Source: an archaeon
GTDB lineage: Archaea > Nanobdellota > Nanobdellia > Pacearchaeales > JAPDKA01
Length of the DNA stretch: 64,000 bases
Assembly: GCA_029258825.1 (NCBI GenBank)
Contig: JAPDKA010000003.1
Coordinates: forward strand, 254,065 to 318,064
Reading direction: 5' to 3'
A model generated the notes under the pieces. The model saw only the letters and a list, made by a program, of their open reading frames with translations. It was not told the origin of the DNA and searched no databases. Below are positions 49,673 through 58,055 of this stretch, one piece after another. Numbering within the stretch: position 1 is the first letter of the stretch; every line of letters starts with the position of its first letter. The position numbers were made by a program, and so were the translations under genes.

Positions 49673-49723
49673 TGAAACCATTTTTAAATGTTGGTTTCAA
49701 TTTTTGAAACCTTGGTTTTTGGT
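49673..49723. promoter_or_regulatory. Operator-like inverted repeats around the TATA box of the DsbD-like gene
   Basis: TGAAACCA (49673-49680) and TGGTTTCA (49692-49699) surround TTTTTAAATGT, a TATA element on the minus strand. Another half, TGAAACC (49705-49711), is followed by TTGGTTT. Arms flanking a TATA box are typical of repressor sites. The start codon is about 70-80 nt downstream, which leaves a leader of about 50 nt. Confidence 0.5.
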
Positions 49724-49825
49724 CTTTGTAGAAGGAAATTTTAAAATTAGATTAAAAAATTTATTTTTAAAATTTAGTTTTAATTATTGTTTATAGCCTT
49801 TACTCTATACGAACAAGTTAAGAAT

Positions 49826-49939
<114 letters not shown>

Positions 49940-49960
49940 AATTGCTTAATGTTGCATAGA

Positions 49961-49969
49961 TTTATAAAT
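49961..49969. promoter_or_regulatory. Shared, palindromic TATA element for 5S rRNA and RNase P protein 4
   Basis: TTTATAAAT is its own reverse complement apart from the ends, centred at 49965. The 5S rRNA 5' end (49939) is 26 nt away on the minus strand. The RNase P protein ATG (49991) is 26 nt away on the plus strand. One TATA box placed symmetrically could drive both transcripts. Confidence 0.6.
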
Positions 49970-49990
49970 TTTTCTGTGTTTGTTATTTGT

Positions 49991-50389
49991 ATGAGTAAAG
50001 CAAAACAAAATTTAGAACAAAAACAAAGACAAAATTCAAGGCAAAAAGCGAAACAGCAACAGCAAAAGAAAAAAGCAAAAATAAAGAAGCAGCAATTACT
50101 AGCTTTAATGAACATACAAAAAATGTTTGATTTTGGTTATGCATTAATAAAAAAAGCAAGAACAAAAAAACAGCTTGAACAAGCTTTACAACTAAGTAAA
50201 AGCTATATGCTAAAAATCAAAGCGATAAAAAAACATGTTAAAGTTAAACTGCCAGAGCAAATTCAGAAAGGTTTTTGTAAAAAGTGCTATGTTATCTTTG
50301 TTCCTGATAAAACTGTAAAATACAGAATAAAGCATGGTAGAGCTATTGCTATATGTTTAAATTGCGGTAGCAAAAGAATTATCGGTTAA
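49991..50389 (+). CDS. rnp4: Ribonuclease P protein component 4 (Rpr2/Rpp21)
   Basis: The protein is a subunit of RNase P, which trims tRNA 5' ends. The zinc-binding cysteines occur in GFCKKCYVIFVP and CLNCGSKRI (C-x2-C ... C-x2-C). Other matches are LLALMNIQKMFDFGYALIKKA and YRIKHGRAIAICL. Residues 1-35 are a Lys/Gln-rich stretch not seen in most homologues. ATG 49991 is used because earlier in-frame codons fall in the 5S promoter and gene. It is 132 residues and convergent with a 55-residue ORF. Confidence 0.92.
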   Translation: MSKAKQNLEQKQRQNSRQKAKQQQQKKKAKIKKQQLLALMNIQKMFDFGYALIKKARTKKQLEQALQLSKSYMLKIKAIKKHVKVKLPEQIQKGFCKKCYVIFVPDKTVKYRIKHGRAIAICLNCGSKRIIG

Positions 50390-50553
50390 CAAACGACTTC
50401 TCCTTTGTATAGTTTAATCTTTTCTTCTATTTCTTCACTTCTATTTCTTAAATATGGTCGTACTAATCCCTTTTTAATCAATTCTTCTAATTCTTTTGGA
50501 TTTGTCGGTACTTCATATTGCTTGCTTAGTTCCTCCAGCTCTTCCAGGTTCAT
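50386..50553 (-). CDS. 55-residue protein downstream of rpoN, unknown
   Basis: The ORF starts MNLEELEELSKQYEVPTN and ends GEVVC, mostly helical and acidic. It begins 20 nt after the rpoN stop, in the same operon. Its stop overlaps the convergent RNase P gene by 4 nt. It is not similar enough to subunit K to be called such, although rpoK is the usual rpoN neighbour in archaea. Confidence 0.5.
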   Translation of the reverse strand: MNLEELEELSKQYEVPTNPKELEELIKKGLVRPYLRNRSEEIEEKIKLYKGEVVC

Positions 50554-50573
50554 TTTTACTGTTTTTTATTTAT

Positions 50574-50771
50574 TTATGCTTTCTTGAATTTCGCTATAAG
50601 CTGGGTTAAATCTACATGGCCTAGAAAAATTTGTCTACAGCAGTAACGTTTTATTCCAAGTTCGTCTAATGCTTGCTTCGGGTCTTGTCCAGATTCAACT
50701 TTTTGTTTAAACTTTTCCCATAAGTGTGCTATTGGTTTGCCACAGCTAAAACATCGTATTGGTATTATCAT
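50574..50771 (-). CDS. rpoN: DNA-directed RNA polymerase subunit N
   Basis: Subunit N (Rpb10-like) is a zinc-binding assembly subunit. MIIPIRCFSCGKPI and KRYCCRQIFLGHVDL contain the four cysteines (C-x2-C ... CC). Length 65 is normal. It is preceded on the same strand by uS9, the usual archaeal order. Confidence 0.95.
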   Translation of the reverse strand: MIIPIRCFSCGKPIAHLWEKFKQKVESGQDPKQALDELGIKRYCCRQIFLGHVDLTQLIAKFKKA

Positions 50772-50812
50772 CTTAAATTTTGTTTTTATTTTATGGCTTT
50801 TTTATTTTATGA

Positions 50813-51247
50813 TTAACGATAACTCTTCTGTCTTTTTGCTCTTGCTTTACTGTCACGTGGCTTTCTTGTTTCTTTACGTCTAACATCTGCAACTATCATA
50901 GCTTTATCATAATCAAGATAGGCCTTAAGTAACTCTTTACTTTTTGTTGCTTCAACGAGCGCTTTTGCTATAGCTAGTCTTGATGCTTGTATTTGACTTT
51001 CTCTACCACCACCTTTAACATTAACAAATATATCATAACTGTTTACCTTATCTCCAATAACAGCTTTGGCAATTTCGAGAGGTTCTTTAATTAGTAATTG
51101 ATGATAAGGATCGAGTAAGCTTATAGGTCTTTTATTGATTTTTATTGTGCCGTTTCCTTGCTTGATCGTTGCTTTTGCAATTGCTGTTTTTCTTTTACCA
51201 GTTGCAATTATGTGTGGGCTTTTAGCTTTCTCTTTTTTCTTTGCCAT
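50813..51247 (-). CDS. rps9: 30S ribosomal protein uS9
   Basis: The sequence matches uS9: GKRKTAIAKATIKQG, VNVKGGGRESQIQASRLAIAKAL, and the tail DVRRKETRKPRDSKARAKRQKSYR, whose last residues reach the P-site tRNA. I chose ATG 51247, one base after the uL13 stop (TAA-A-ATG); another ATG five codons upstream would overlap uL13. It is 144 residues. Confidence 0.95.
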   Translation of the reverse strand: MAKKKEKAKSPHIIATGKRKTAIAKATIKQGNGTIKINKRPISLLDPYHQLLIKEPLEIAKAVIGDKVNSYDIFVNVKGGGRESQIQASRLAIAKALVEATKSKELLKAYLDYDKAMIVADVRRKETRKPRDSKARAKRQKSYR

Positions 51248-51248
51248 T

Positions 51249-51677
51249 TTAAGCTTTTCCACCTCTTAACAACTTTTCAAGTTCGCCGAGGGTTAAAAAA
51301 TCAAGATATTTTTTTGTTTTTAATTTTACCATTTCACTATTTTTAAATTCTTCTGGAACACCTTTGTAGCATTTAATCAATTTATATGCTTCTCTACCTC
51401 TTGCTTTTTTCCATGGTAGCATACCTCTAATAGTTCTACGCAACAGTCTTTCGGCTTGTCTTGGCCAGTAAGGCCCTTTTTGCCATCCTCTACCACGCTG
51501 AAGTCTTTCAATATAATCCTTGATGATGTTTTCTTTTTTTCCAACTATTATTGCTTTTTCAGCATTAACAATTATGACTTGCTTACCAAGTAATGCCTGC
51601 TTAGCAGCATAACTTGCAAGTCTTCCTAGTACAGCATTAGTTGCATCAATAACAACCCTTCCTGTTATTTCTTTCAT
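51249..51677 (-). CDS. rpl13: 50S ribosomal protein uL13
   Basis: VVIDATNAVLGRLASYAAKQALLGK and IRGMLPWKKARGREAYKLIKCYKGVPEEF match archaeal uL13. It is 142 residues and starts 2 nt after the eL18 stop. Its order eL18-uL13-uS9-rpoN is conserved across archaea. Confidence 0.95.
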   Translation of the reverse strand: MKEITGRVVIDATNAVLGRLASYAAKQALLGKQVIIVNAEKAIIVGKKENIIKDYIERLQRGRGWQKGPYWPRQAERLLRRTIRGMLPWKKARGREAYKLIKCYKGVPEEFKNSEMVKLKTKKYLDFLTLGELEKLLRGGKA

Positions 51678-51679
51678 TT

Positions 51680-52075
51680 TTATGTTATAACTTTTATTTT
51701 TTCAATATTTGGTTTGCTTTCAAGCAGCTCAAGTATGCTTACTAGCTTTGCTTTGTCTTTTATTTTTTGTTTTGCCTTAGCTGATATTTCAAGACACGCA
51801 AGCGTTATGTTATGTTTTAGCATACCATTGCCAAGCACTTTACCTGGTACTAGCACAATATCATTTGGGCTCGTTTTAGCATTTATTGTTGATAAATTAA
51901 CTGCGATTTTTTTTCTTCTCGGTCTTGAAAGTAATTTTGCTATGTTAAGCCAGAACTCGTTATTTTGTTTTTTTAACTTTATTACAGTTTGTTTTAGCTC
52001 TGGCTTGAATTTTCTACGTAAAGCTTTCTCGATTTTTGTTTTGCTTATGCTTTTCTTTGCCTTTTTGGTATCCAT
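51680..52075 (-). CDS. rpl18e: 50S ribosomal protein eL18
   Basis: The sequence NEFWLNIAKLLSRPRRKKIAVNLSTINAKT and VLVPGKVLGNGMLKHNITLACLEIS matches eL18 (a relative of uL15). It is 131 residues with a Lys-rich N-terminal extension of about 20 residues. It starts the L18e-L13-S9 group and is separated from rpoD by tRNA-Leu. Confidence 0.94.
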   Translation of the reverse strand: MDTKKAKKSISKTKIEKALRRKFKPELKQTVIKLKKQNNEFWLNIAKLLSRPRRKKIAVNLSTINAKTSPNDIVLVPGKVLGNGMLKHNITLACLEISAKAKQKIKDKAKLVSILELLESKPNIEKIKVIT

Positions 52076-52130
52076 TTTTCTGTTTCGCTTTCTGTTTTGA
52101 TTATCAGTTGTGTTTTTTATTATCTCTTCA

Positions 52131-52214
52131 TGCGGGGGGCAGGATTCGAACCTGCGCAGGCACTAAGCCACCGGGTCCTAAGCCCGGCCCGTTTGACCAC
52201 TCCGGCACCCCCGC
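52131..52214 (-). tRNA. tRNA-Leu (TAG)
   Basis: This type II tRNA of 84 nt has the long variable arm typical of Leu. It begins GCGGGGGTGCCGGAG and ends CCCCCGCA, with T arm GGTTCGAATCC and anticodon loop CTTAGGA (TAG). No intron. It interrupts the ribosomal protein/RNA polymerase operon between rpoD and rpl18e, as in many archaea. Confidence 0.95.
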
Positions 52215-52267
52215 TCGGAAAAACTAAGCGGGAGCGTATTTTAAAATTTTTCTGAAATCTCTAACTT

Positions 52268-53044
52268 TTACTTCAACTTTTTTATTTGTTTTTGTAATTC
52301 TGTTAAGTTACTACTTAATACTTCAAGTGCTTTTATGAATATCTCTTCAGGTTTTAGATAGCTGTATGTTTCTATATAGAATATAAAATCTTTGTCACTG
52401 GTTTCAATTTTTATGCCTGCTTCGCTGTGTTCAGTACAATATAAACATAGATCACATTTTTCAGCATCAAGCAAAAGTTTGTTATTGTTAACAGTTAATG
52501 CTTTTTTTGGACATAATTGCTGTATTTCCTGTGCGTGCTGCTTTACATATGATGTATTGTAGCTTTTTAGAATTGCTACAGGTTTGTAAACTACTAAACC
52601 TGCTTGAAATTTGGCATGTTTTGTTGCTTTTCCTTTTCTTGCTATTGCAACAAACTTCAGTTTTTGTTTTTTGTCTAGCCAGACTATAGGCATATCAGCA
52701 TATATTGCTTTTCCTTCTCCTTTTAATTCAGAAGCGTAAACCCAGCAAGGACCTTCTGCCTCAAGTTTCAACTTAAGCTGACATTTGCTGCAGCCTTTAC
52801 CATTACAACTACATTGTTCTTGCATAACTATATCACGTGTTGGTTTTATTGGTATTAGCCCTACTCTGTGAGCTAAAACTTCATCGAATAATGCAGAATC
52901 ATTAGCATAAATTTCCAATTCGTCAATTGCTATTATTGGTATTTCAAAGCTACTTCTACGTACAGCATTGGCAAGAGTAACGCTTATATCATTAACATAA
53001 AACATGATTTCATTGTCGCTTTTCTTTATTAACTTTACTTCCAT
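52268..53044 (-). CDS. rpoD: DNA-directed RNA polymerase subunit D, with ferredoxin-like insert
   Basis: Subunit D (Rpb3-like) dimerises with L. The core is MEVKLIKKSDNEIMFYVND, NAVRRSSFEIPIIAIDELEIY, and ALFDEVLAHRVGLIP. An inserted ferredoxin-like domain (about residues 165-210) has LCPKKALTV and CDLCLYCTEHSE, four cysteines that could hold an Fe-S cluster. A further pair, CSCNGKGCSKC, could bind zinc. ATG 53044 is preferred to the TTG at 53053. It is 258 residues. Cluster-bearing D subunits are found in several archaeal lineages. Confidence 0.94.
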   Translation of the reverse strand: MEVKLIKKSDNEIMFYVNDISVTLANAVRRSSFEIPIIAIDELEIYANDSALFDEVLAHRVGLIPIKPTRDIVMQEQCSCNGKGCSKCQLKLKLEAEGPCWVYASELKGEGKAIYADMPIVWLDKKQKLKFVAIARKGKATKHAKFQAGLVVYKPVAILKSYNTSYVKQHAQEIQQLCPKKALTVNNNKLLLDAEKCDLCLYCTEHSEAGIKIETSDKDFIFYIETYSYLKPEEIFIKALEVLSSNLTELQKQIKKLK

Positions 53045-53086
53045 TTTAAGCAATTCTGTTTAGTTTTTATTTACTATAAGCATAAA

Positions 53087-53488
53087 TTATACACGCCTTC
53101 CACGTCTGCCACCAGGTGGTTTTGGTCCACCTCTTGGAACTGGTGTAACATCAATGACACTTAATATTTTCAAACCTTCTTTTGCAAGTGCTTTTACTGC
53201 ACTTCTAGCGCCTGGACCTGGTGTTGGATGAAGCTTTGTTCCCTCTCCACTGATACGTACGTATAAAGCGTTAATGCCAAGTTCTTTAGCTTTTTCTGCA
53301 GCACGTTTTGCTACAAACATAGCAACAGTTGGATTTGCTTTAAGTCTATCGTGTTTTGTAACCATCCCACCAGTTACCCTTGCAATGGTGTAGCCTGCAA
53401 GATCTGTAATGTGTACAAATGTATTATTGTGACTAGCATAAATATGTGCAATTCCCGCAATTTCCTTTTGTTTTTTCTCCACGCTCAT
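53087..53488 (-). CDS. rps11: 30S ribosomal protein uS11
   Basis: The sequence matches uS11: IAHIYASHNNTFVHITDLAG, VTGGMVTKHDRLKANPTVAM, and the C-terminus GPGARSAVKALAKEGLKILSVIDVTPVPRGG with PPGGRRGRRV. It is 133 residues, in the standard order uS13-uS4-uS11-rpoD. Confidence 0.97.
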   Translation of the reverse strand: MSVEKKQKEIAGIAHIYASHNNTFVHITDLAGYTIARVTGGMVTKHDRLKANPTVAMFVAKRAAEKAKELGINALYVRISGEGTKLHPTPGPGARSAVKALAKEGLKILSVIDVTPVPRGGPKPPGGRRGRRV

Positions 53489-53521
53489 GTTTCGTATTAG
53501 TTATTTTATTTAATTTTTTGT

Positions 53522-54067
53522 TTAAGTTTCTGTTTCAGCCTGCTGTTTTGATTCTTGTTCTGTTGATTCTTCTTGTACTTTTTCCTGCGATTTTTGTTTT
53601 TTTATCTTTTCAAGCACTTCAGGCTTTACGCTAATAAGCTTTTCTTCATCAATACTGACATGGTAACTTGGTCTATTTACTTTTCTACCCGCAATAAATA
53701 CATGGCCGTGGACAATTAACTGTCTTGCTTGTTTTGGTGTATTAGCAAGACCTAATTTGTATACTATTGTTTGCAAACGCCTATCAAGCAATTTTTCTTT
53801 TGTTAATGCAAGCACATCATCAAGTTTAGCATCTTGCTGAACTAAACCGAGTTTAACAAGACGATTAATGAATTTTTGTTGTTCTTCGCTACTTGCTGTA
53901 ATTAGTTTTTTAGCTTGTTGTCTTATTTTGTCTATTTTAGCTTCAGCTTTCCATATTTCACGTTTGTTTTTTAATCCATACTTCTTTATGATTTTTGCTT
54001 CCTCTTCTATCCTTGCTTTGTCCCAAGGTTTCTTTGGTTTTTTCCACTTTTTTCTTAACCTTCTCAT
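53522..54067 (-). CDS. rps4: 30S ribosomal protein uS4
   Basis: The S4 domain is clear at [40 protein letters not shown]. The N-terminal part ([16 protein letters not shown]) is typical of archaea. The C-terminus has a Gln/Glu/Ser-rich tail (about residues 155-181) not common in uS4. It is 181 residues. Confidence 0.96.
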   Translation of the reverse strand: MRRLRKKWKKPKKPWDKARIEEEAKIIKKYGLKNKREIWKAEAKIDKIRQQAKKLITASSEEQQKFINRLVKLGLVQQDAKLDDVLALTKEKLLDRRLQTIVYKLGLANTPKQARQLIVHGHVFIAGRKVNRPSYHVSIDEEKLISVKPEVLEKIKKQKSQEKVQEESTEQESKQQAETET

Positions 54068-54080
54068 TTTTGACTGCTAT

Positions 54081-54536
54081 TTACCTTTTCTTTGCTTTTG
54101 ATCTTTGTACACCTACAGTTTTACCTTTTCTGAAATGCGATTTAGTGCGTTGTCCTCTAACTGGTAAGCCCATAGCATGTCTCACTCCACGATAAGCTTT
54201 GATTTTTTTCAACCTTCTTATGTCGAATTCTTTTGTTAACTCTAATTTTGTTCCGATTAAGTGCATATCTTTACCTGTTTGCCTATCTTTTCGTCTGTTT
54301 AGCATCCAGCTTGGTAGTTTTGGATTTTGCAAGAAGGCCTCTATTTTTTTAATTTCGTCTTGTGTTAATTCTCCTATCTTCTTGTTTTTATCTATACCCA
54401 ATACTTGACAAACAGCATTACTCATCATCCAGGAAACTCCTTTTATTTTTGTTAGTCCAACATAGACTGTTTTATCTCCTTCTATATCTGTTGATGCTAT
54501 TCTTACCAACGATTCTATTTGTTGTTGTTTTTTCAT
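54081..54536 (-). CDS. rps13: 30S ribosomal protein uS13
   Basis: The family pattern includes VRIASTDIEGDKTVYVGLTKIKGVS, the central helix-two-turn-helix region, and the C-terminal RGVRHAMGLPVRGQRTKSHFRKGKTVGV, which contacts tRNA. It is 151 residues, directly behind the DUF655 gene (TAA-A-ATG). Confidence 0.97.
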   Translation of the reverse strand: MKKQQQIESLVRIASTDIEGDKTVYVGLTKIKGVSWMMSNAVCQVLGIDKNKKIGELTQDEIKKIEAFLQNPKLPSWMLNRRKDRQTGKDMHLIGTKLELTKEFDIRRLKKIKAYRGVRHAMGLPVRGQRTKSHFRKGKTVGVQRSKAKKR

Positions 54537-54537
54537 T

Positions 54538-55095
54538 TTATGCAGTAAATACCTTGTGCTTTACTTTTTCTGTTAGCTCTTGCATGATACGTTTTTCTAC
54601 AGCTTTTTTTGGATCAGGCAACCCTTTAACGCGTTGCCTTATCTCATCAAAGCTAGCAAATGGTTTTTCTTCTCTTGCTTTTATTATTGCTTCCATGTGC
54701 TTTTTTCCAAATCCTGGCAACAATTCAAGTTGATGCATTCTTTTGTTTATTGCTTCTGCTTTATTGAAAAATTCAACGAATCTCGCTTCGTTGTTGTTGA
54801 CTATTTCTTTTATTATTTCTTCAAGCTGAATCTTTGCTGCTTCAGTTAGTTTTTCAGGCTTTAGTCGGCCTTTAATGTAATAAATCTTATCTCTCTTACC
54901 AGGCCCTATATAAACCTTTTCCTTAGGCTGCAACATTACACCACGTCTTGGTACTAGCTCTAGTAATACTAAATGTTTTGGCCCAAGAGCTTGGACAATA
55001 GGAAAATGAATGCCTTCCAGCGGATAACCTGATGGCAAGAAGTCTAGCACGATTGCTTCTTCTTCTTTGTCTTGCATTTGCATGTGTTTTCTCAT
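54538..55095 (-). CDS. DUF655 family nucleic-acid-binding protein
   Basis: The sequence matches DUF655: EEAIVLDFLPSGYPLE, VQALGPKHLVLLELVPRRGV, and VYIGPGKRDKIYYIKGRL. A helix-hairpin-helix-like C-terminal part has LLPGFGKKHMEAIIKAREEKPFASFDEI. It lies between rpoF and rps13, as in other archaea. The biological role is not established, but nucleic-acid binding is expected. It is 185 residues. Confidence 0.9.
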   Translation of the reverse strand: MRKHMQMQDKEEEAIVLDFLPSGYPLEGIHFPIVQALGPKHLVLLELVPRRGVMLQPKEKVYIGPGKRDKIYYIKGRLKPEKLTEAAKIQLEEIIKEIVNNNEARFVEFFNKAEAINKRMHQLELLPGFGKKHMEAIIKAREEKPFASFDEIRQRVKGLPDPKKAVEKRIMQELTEKVKHKVFTA

Positions 55096-55112
55096 TGCAA
55101 TTCAGATGAGGT

Positions 55113-55454
55113 TTACTTTTTTTCATTTTGTACGTATTTTGCAACAACTCCAAGTATTTTTTCTATTTCTTCTTGACTTAGGCTTACATCGCTTCCTACA
55201 AAAATCTTACGTACATCTTCTGCATCTTGTGGGAGTATATCAATAATCTTCACTATATGCTGCTCTTTAAGTTTTATCATTCCTAGCCCAACTAATTCTT
55301 GTTTTAACTTTCTTGCTTCTTCAGCATTAAGTTTTACAAATTTATGCAAGTAATTGCGTAATTGCTGTATCTTTTTTGGTTCTTCTTCTTTTGGATTTCC
55401 AAGCAACTCAGCAACTTCAGCAAGGCTTATTGGTGTTTTGTTTTCTATTTTCAT
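55113..55454 (-). CDS. rpoF: DNA-directed RNA polymerase subunit F
   Basis: Subunit F (Rpb4-like) forms the stalk with subunit E. The pattern fits the family: ISLAEVAELLGN, YLHKFVKLNAEEARKLKQELVGLG, IVKIIDILPQDAEDVRKIFV and a final helical part IEKILGVVAKYV. It is 113 residues and sits between eL21 and DUF655 on the same strand, the conserved archaeal order. Confidence 0.92.
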   Translation of the reverse strand: MKIENKTPISLAEVAELLGNPKEEEPKKIQQLRNYLHKFVKLNAEEARKLKQELVGLGMIKLKEQHIVKIIDILPQDAEDVRKIFVGSDVSLSQEEIEKILGVVAKYVQNEKK

Positions 55455-55467
55455 CTTGTTTTTGCTT

Positions 55468-55725
55468 TTATTTTAATTTTTTTAGGTGTATTGGCATAAC
55501 TACAAATCTTTTTTCTTTGCTGCCATCTTTAAGCTTAACTATGTATGCCCTTCCTTGTTTTCCTTCAACTACTGCGGTTCTACCTATATAACGTTTTGGA
55601 AAGCCTGCTGGAAATTGAGGGTTGTAGTAGAGGCAAACTCTGTCGCCCGGTAGTAACTTTTGAAAGTATTGGCTAAGTCTGATCTTACCTCGTTCCCTGA
55701 CAGGCTTCCGTTTTCTTTTTGTCAT
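55468..55725 (-). CDS. rpl21e: 50S ribosomal protein eL21
   Basis: The 85-residue protein matches eL21: RERGKIRLSQYFQKLLPGDRV, FPAGFPKRYIGRTAVVEGKQGRAYIVKLKDG. Length is near normal (about 95). It is followed after 13 nt by rpoF. Confidence 0.94.
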   Translation of the reverse strand: MTKRKRKPVRERGKIRLSQYFQKLLPGDRVCLYYNPQFPAGFPKRYIGRTAVVEGKQGRAYIVKLKDGSKEKRFVVMPIHLKKLK

Positions 55726-55735
55726 TTGCTTGTGT

Positions 55736-56122
55736 TTATGCTTTTATTTTATGTTCTACTTCTTTGAGTAAGCATTCAAGTACATCGCTTAAAGCTGCAT
55801 ACAAGTTTCGGTTTTCTGCTTTTGCATTGATATGAAAACCTTTTGCATAAACGTCTGCATTAATTTCGTGCAGGTAACTTTTTCCTTTTTCATGCATTTT
55901 TAGCCGTATTTTTACCTCATCATATGGTGTTTTATCTGCCAATTTTTTGATGTAGTTGCCGACTATTTTTTTGATTATTATCATCTCAGCTTTGTCAAGC
56001 TCGTTAAAGCCGACCAACCATATGCTGCCTCCAAGTCTAAGCTCGTTGTTGTTTTCGGTTTGATTGCTTTGGCTATTTTGGTTTATGTTATTTTGGTTTA
56101 TATTTTCGTCCGGCATTTTCAT
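55736..56122 (-). CDS. HPF/S30AE-like ribosome-associated protein
   Basis: Residues 1-27 are Asn/Gln-rich and disordered. Residues about 30-128 show the beta-alpha-beta-beta-beta-alpha pattern of ribosome hibernation factors. The stretch DEVKIRLKMHEKGKSYLHEINADVYAKGFHINA is followed by the helix AALSDVLECLLKEVEHKI. It is first in the run eL21-rpoF-DUF655. By family knowledge such factors bind the 30S decoding region during stasis. The call is from pattern, so confidence is moderate. Confidence 0.65.
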   Translation of the reverse strand: MKMPDENINQNNINQNSQSNQTENNNELRLGGSIWLVGFNELDKAEMIIIKKIVGNYIKKLADKTPYDEVKIRLKMHEKGKSYLHEINADVYAKGFHINAKAENRNLYAALSDVLECLLKEVEHKIKA

Positions 56123-56271
56123 TTTTAAGTTTTCTTGCGATATGCTGTATAAGCTAACGCATTTTTCCTTTTTTAAAGCTTTTGATAGTGTTCGATAGTA
56201 TTTGTTCTTATGACGCTATCAGCTTATGCTTAAATAAAAACCTTTATAAATTTCGATTTGCCTTATGTTAT

Positions 56272-56775
56272 ATGCCTTCCGATTTGGTTTATGAAACAAA
56301 GATAAAGCATAGCGGATTATTTAATTTTAAAGACCTTTACAATATGGTTTTTGAGTGGCTTGATGATCATGGCTATAGTGTTGAGGAGAAAAAATATGTA
56401 GAAAAAGTTAAAGCAAGCGGTAAAGAAATTGAGATAAAGTGGGAATGTAAGCGTAAGATAACTGATTATTTTAGATTTAAAATAAAGTTAAGCTACAGGA
56501 TTCTTGGGCTTGTTGAGGTTGAAGTTCAGCCTCAAGGAAGTCAACAGAAAATAAAAACAAACAAAGGTGAGGTTGAAATAAAGGTTCAGGCTTATCTTGA
56601 TAAAGATTATGAGGAACGTTGGGAAGCTACACCTTTCTATAAGTTTTTACGTGGTGTATATGAGAAATACATTATAAAAAGTCGTGTCAAAGAAATGGAA
56701 GACAAGCTGACAGATGAAGCATTAGATCTTGTTAACAACATTAAAGCCTTCTTGTTGCTTGAAGCGCGAACTTAA
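56272..56775 (+). CDS. Archaeal protein of unknown function, 167 residues
   Basis: The start at 56272 (MPSDLVYETKIKHSG) lies 26 nt after a TTTATAAA box, and the upstream in-frame codons are not used. It contains LYNMVFEWLDDHGYSVEEKKYVEKV and conserved-looking IEIKWECKRKITDYFRFKIKLSYRI. A C-terminal helical part follows. Short, strand-rich; no family named. It shares its 3' region with the promoter of the EndoQ gene, which it overlaps only in frame, not in start. Confidence 0.6.
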   Translation: MPSDLVYETKIKHSGLFNFKDLYNMVFEWLDDHGYSVEEKKYVEKVKASGKEIEIKWECKRKITDYFRFKIKLSYRILGLVEVEVQPQGSQQKIKTNKGEVEIKVQAYLDKDYEERWEATPFYKFLRGVYEKYIIKSRVKEMEDKLTDEALDLVNNIKAFLLLEART

Positions 56776-56815
56776 GTGTGGCAAATCTTTAAAAACCAAC
56801 AAGATGTATTTCTTC

Positions 56816-58033
56816 ATGCAAGTTATTGCTGATTTACATTTGCACAGCAAGTACAGCCGTGCTACAAGCAAATCGATGGATTTTGAGCATATAACAAGAT
56901 ATGCTAAACTTAAAGGGCTTAATCTTGTAACAGTTGCAGATTTTACCCATCCTAAACATTTTGAAGAAATTAAAAAGCTTGATGAGCGTGATGGTATTGT
57001 TTATTACAACGGTTTTCCTATGCTTCTAACAACTGAAATAAGTTTGATGTTTTCTGACACAAAGCAAAGACGCGTTCATTTACTCGTGTTTGCGCCAAGC
57101 GTTGAAGTAGCAGCCCAAATTAATGATGTGTTAAGTAAAAGAGGCAGACTCGATTATGACGGTAGGCCGATTTTTGGTATAAGCTGCGTTGATTTTCTTG
57201 ATCTGATGTTAAGCATAAGCAAAGATATTGAAATAGTTCCAGCACATTGTATGACCCCTTGGTTCGGGATTTATGGTAGTAAGTCTGGATTTGATAGCAT
57301 TGTCGAAGCTTTTGGTGATAGAGCAAGTTATATTCATGCTGTTGAAACAGGTCTAAGTGCAGACCCTCCAATGTTGTGGCGATTGGACGATGTTAATACA
57401 TTTAAGCTTAACTTGTTGAGTTTTTCCGACAGCCATAGTTATTGGCCTTGGCGTCTTGGTAGGGAAGCAACAATATTTGAAATTGAAAAATTAAGCTATG
57501 CTTGTATTCTTGAGGCAATACGTAATAAAAATGATCACAATAAGATTATTGCTACTATTGAAGTTGACCCTGCATATGGTAAGTATCATTATGATGGGCA
57601 TAGACAATGCAACGTTGTTTTATCTCCACAAGAAGCAATGAAGCTTAACAATATTTGTCCTGTCTGTGGTAAGCCTCTTACAATAGGTGTTGAGCATCGT
57701 ATTGAAGAACTGGCAGTAAAGCCATACGGGTTTAAACCAGCACATGCAAAACCTTATTTTAAGTTGCTACCTTTACATGAGCTTATTGCTGCGATTTATA
57801 AAACGACAGTACAATCAAAAAAAGCATGGAACATTTACAATAAGCTTGTTAGCGCATTCAATAACGAGCTTAATGTTTTGCTTAACGTAAAACCAGAACA
57901 GCTTATTAAGTATGCAGATAAAGCCTTAGTCAATGTTATAATGCGAAACAGACAAGGAAAAATAAAGGTTAAGCCCGGTTACGACGGTGTTTATGGTCAA
58001 GCAATTATCGCTGAACAGACAACTTTAGTTTGA
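56816..58033 (+). CDS. Endonuclease Q-like PHP-domain DNA repair enzyme
   Basis: EndoQ cuts DNA 5' to deaminated bases. The PHP domain starts IADLHLHSKYSRATSKSM (metal-binding HxH) and continues with DFTHPK, VPAHCMTPWFGIYGSKSGFD, and SFSDSHSYWPWRLGREA. A zinc ribbon is at about residue 285 (CNVVLS...CPVCGKPLTIGVEHRIEELA). ATG 56816 is chosen because a CTTTAAAAA box centred near 56789 is 26-27 nt upstream; ATG 56804 is the alternative. It is 405 residues. This fits an archaeon that repairs uracil or hypoxanthine in DNA. Confidence 0.87.
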   Translation: MQVIADLHLHSKYSRATSKSMDFEHITRYAKLKGLNLVTVADFTHPKHFEEIKKLDERDGIVYYNGFPMLLTTEISLMFSDTKQRRVHLLVFAPSVEVAAQINDVLSKRGRLDYDGRPIFGISCVDFLDLMLSISKDIEIVPAHCMTPWFGIYGSKSGFDSIVEAFGDRASYIHAVETGLSADPPMLWRLDDVNTFKLNLLSFSDSHSYWPWRLGREATIFEIEKLSYACILEAIRNKNDHNKIIATIEVDPAYGKYHYDGHRQCNVVLSPQEAMKLNNICPVCGKPLTIGVEHRIEELAVKPYGFKPAHAKPYFKLLPLHELIAAIYKTTVQSKKAWNIYNKLVSAFNNELNVLLNVKPEQLIKYADKALVNVIMRNRQGKIKVKPGYDGVYGQAIIAEQTTLV

Positions 58034-58055
58034 TTTTTAAAATATTTTGTTAAAC

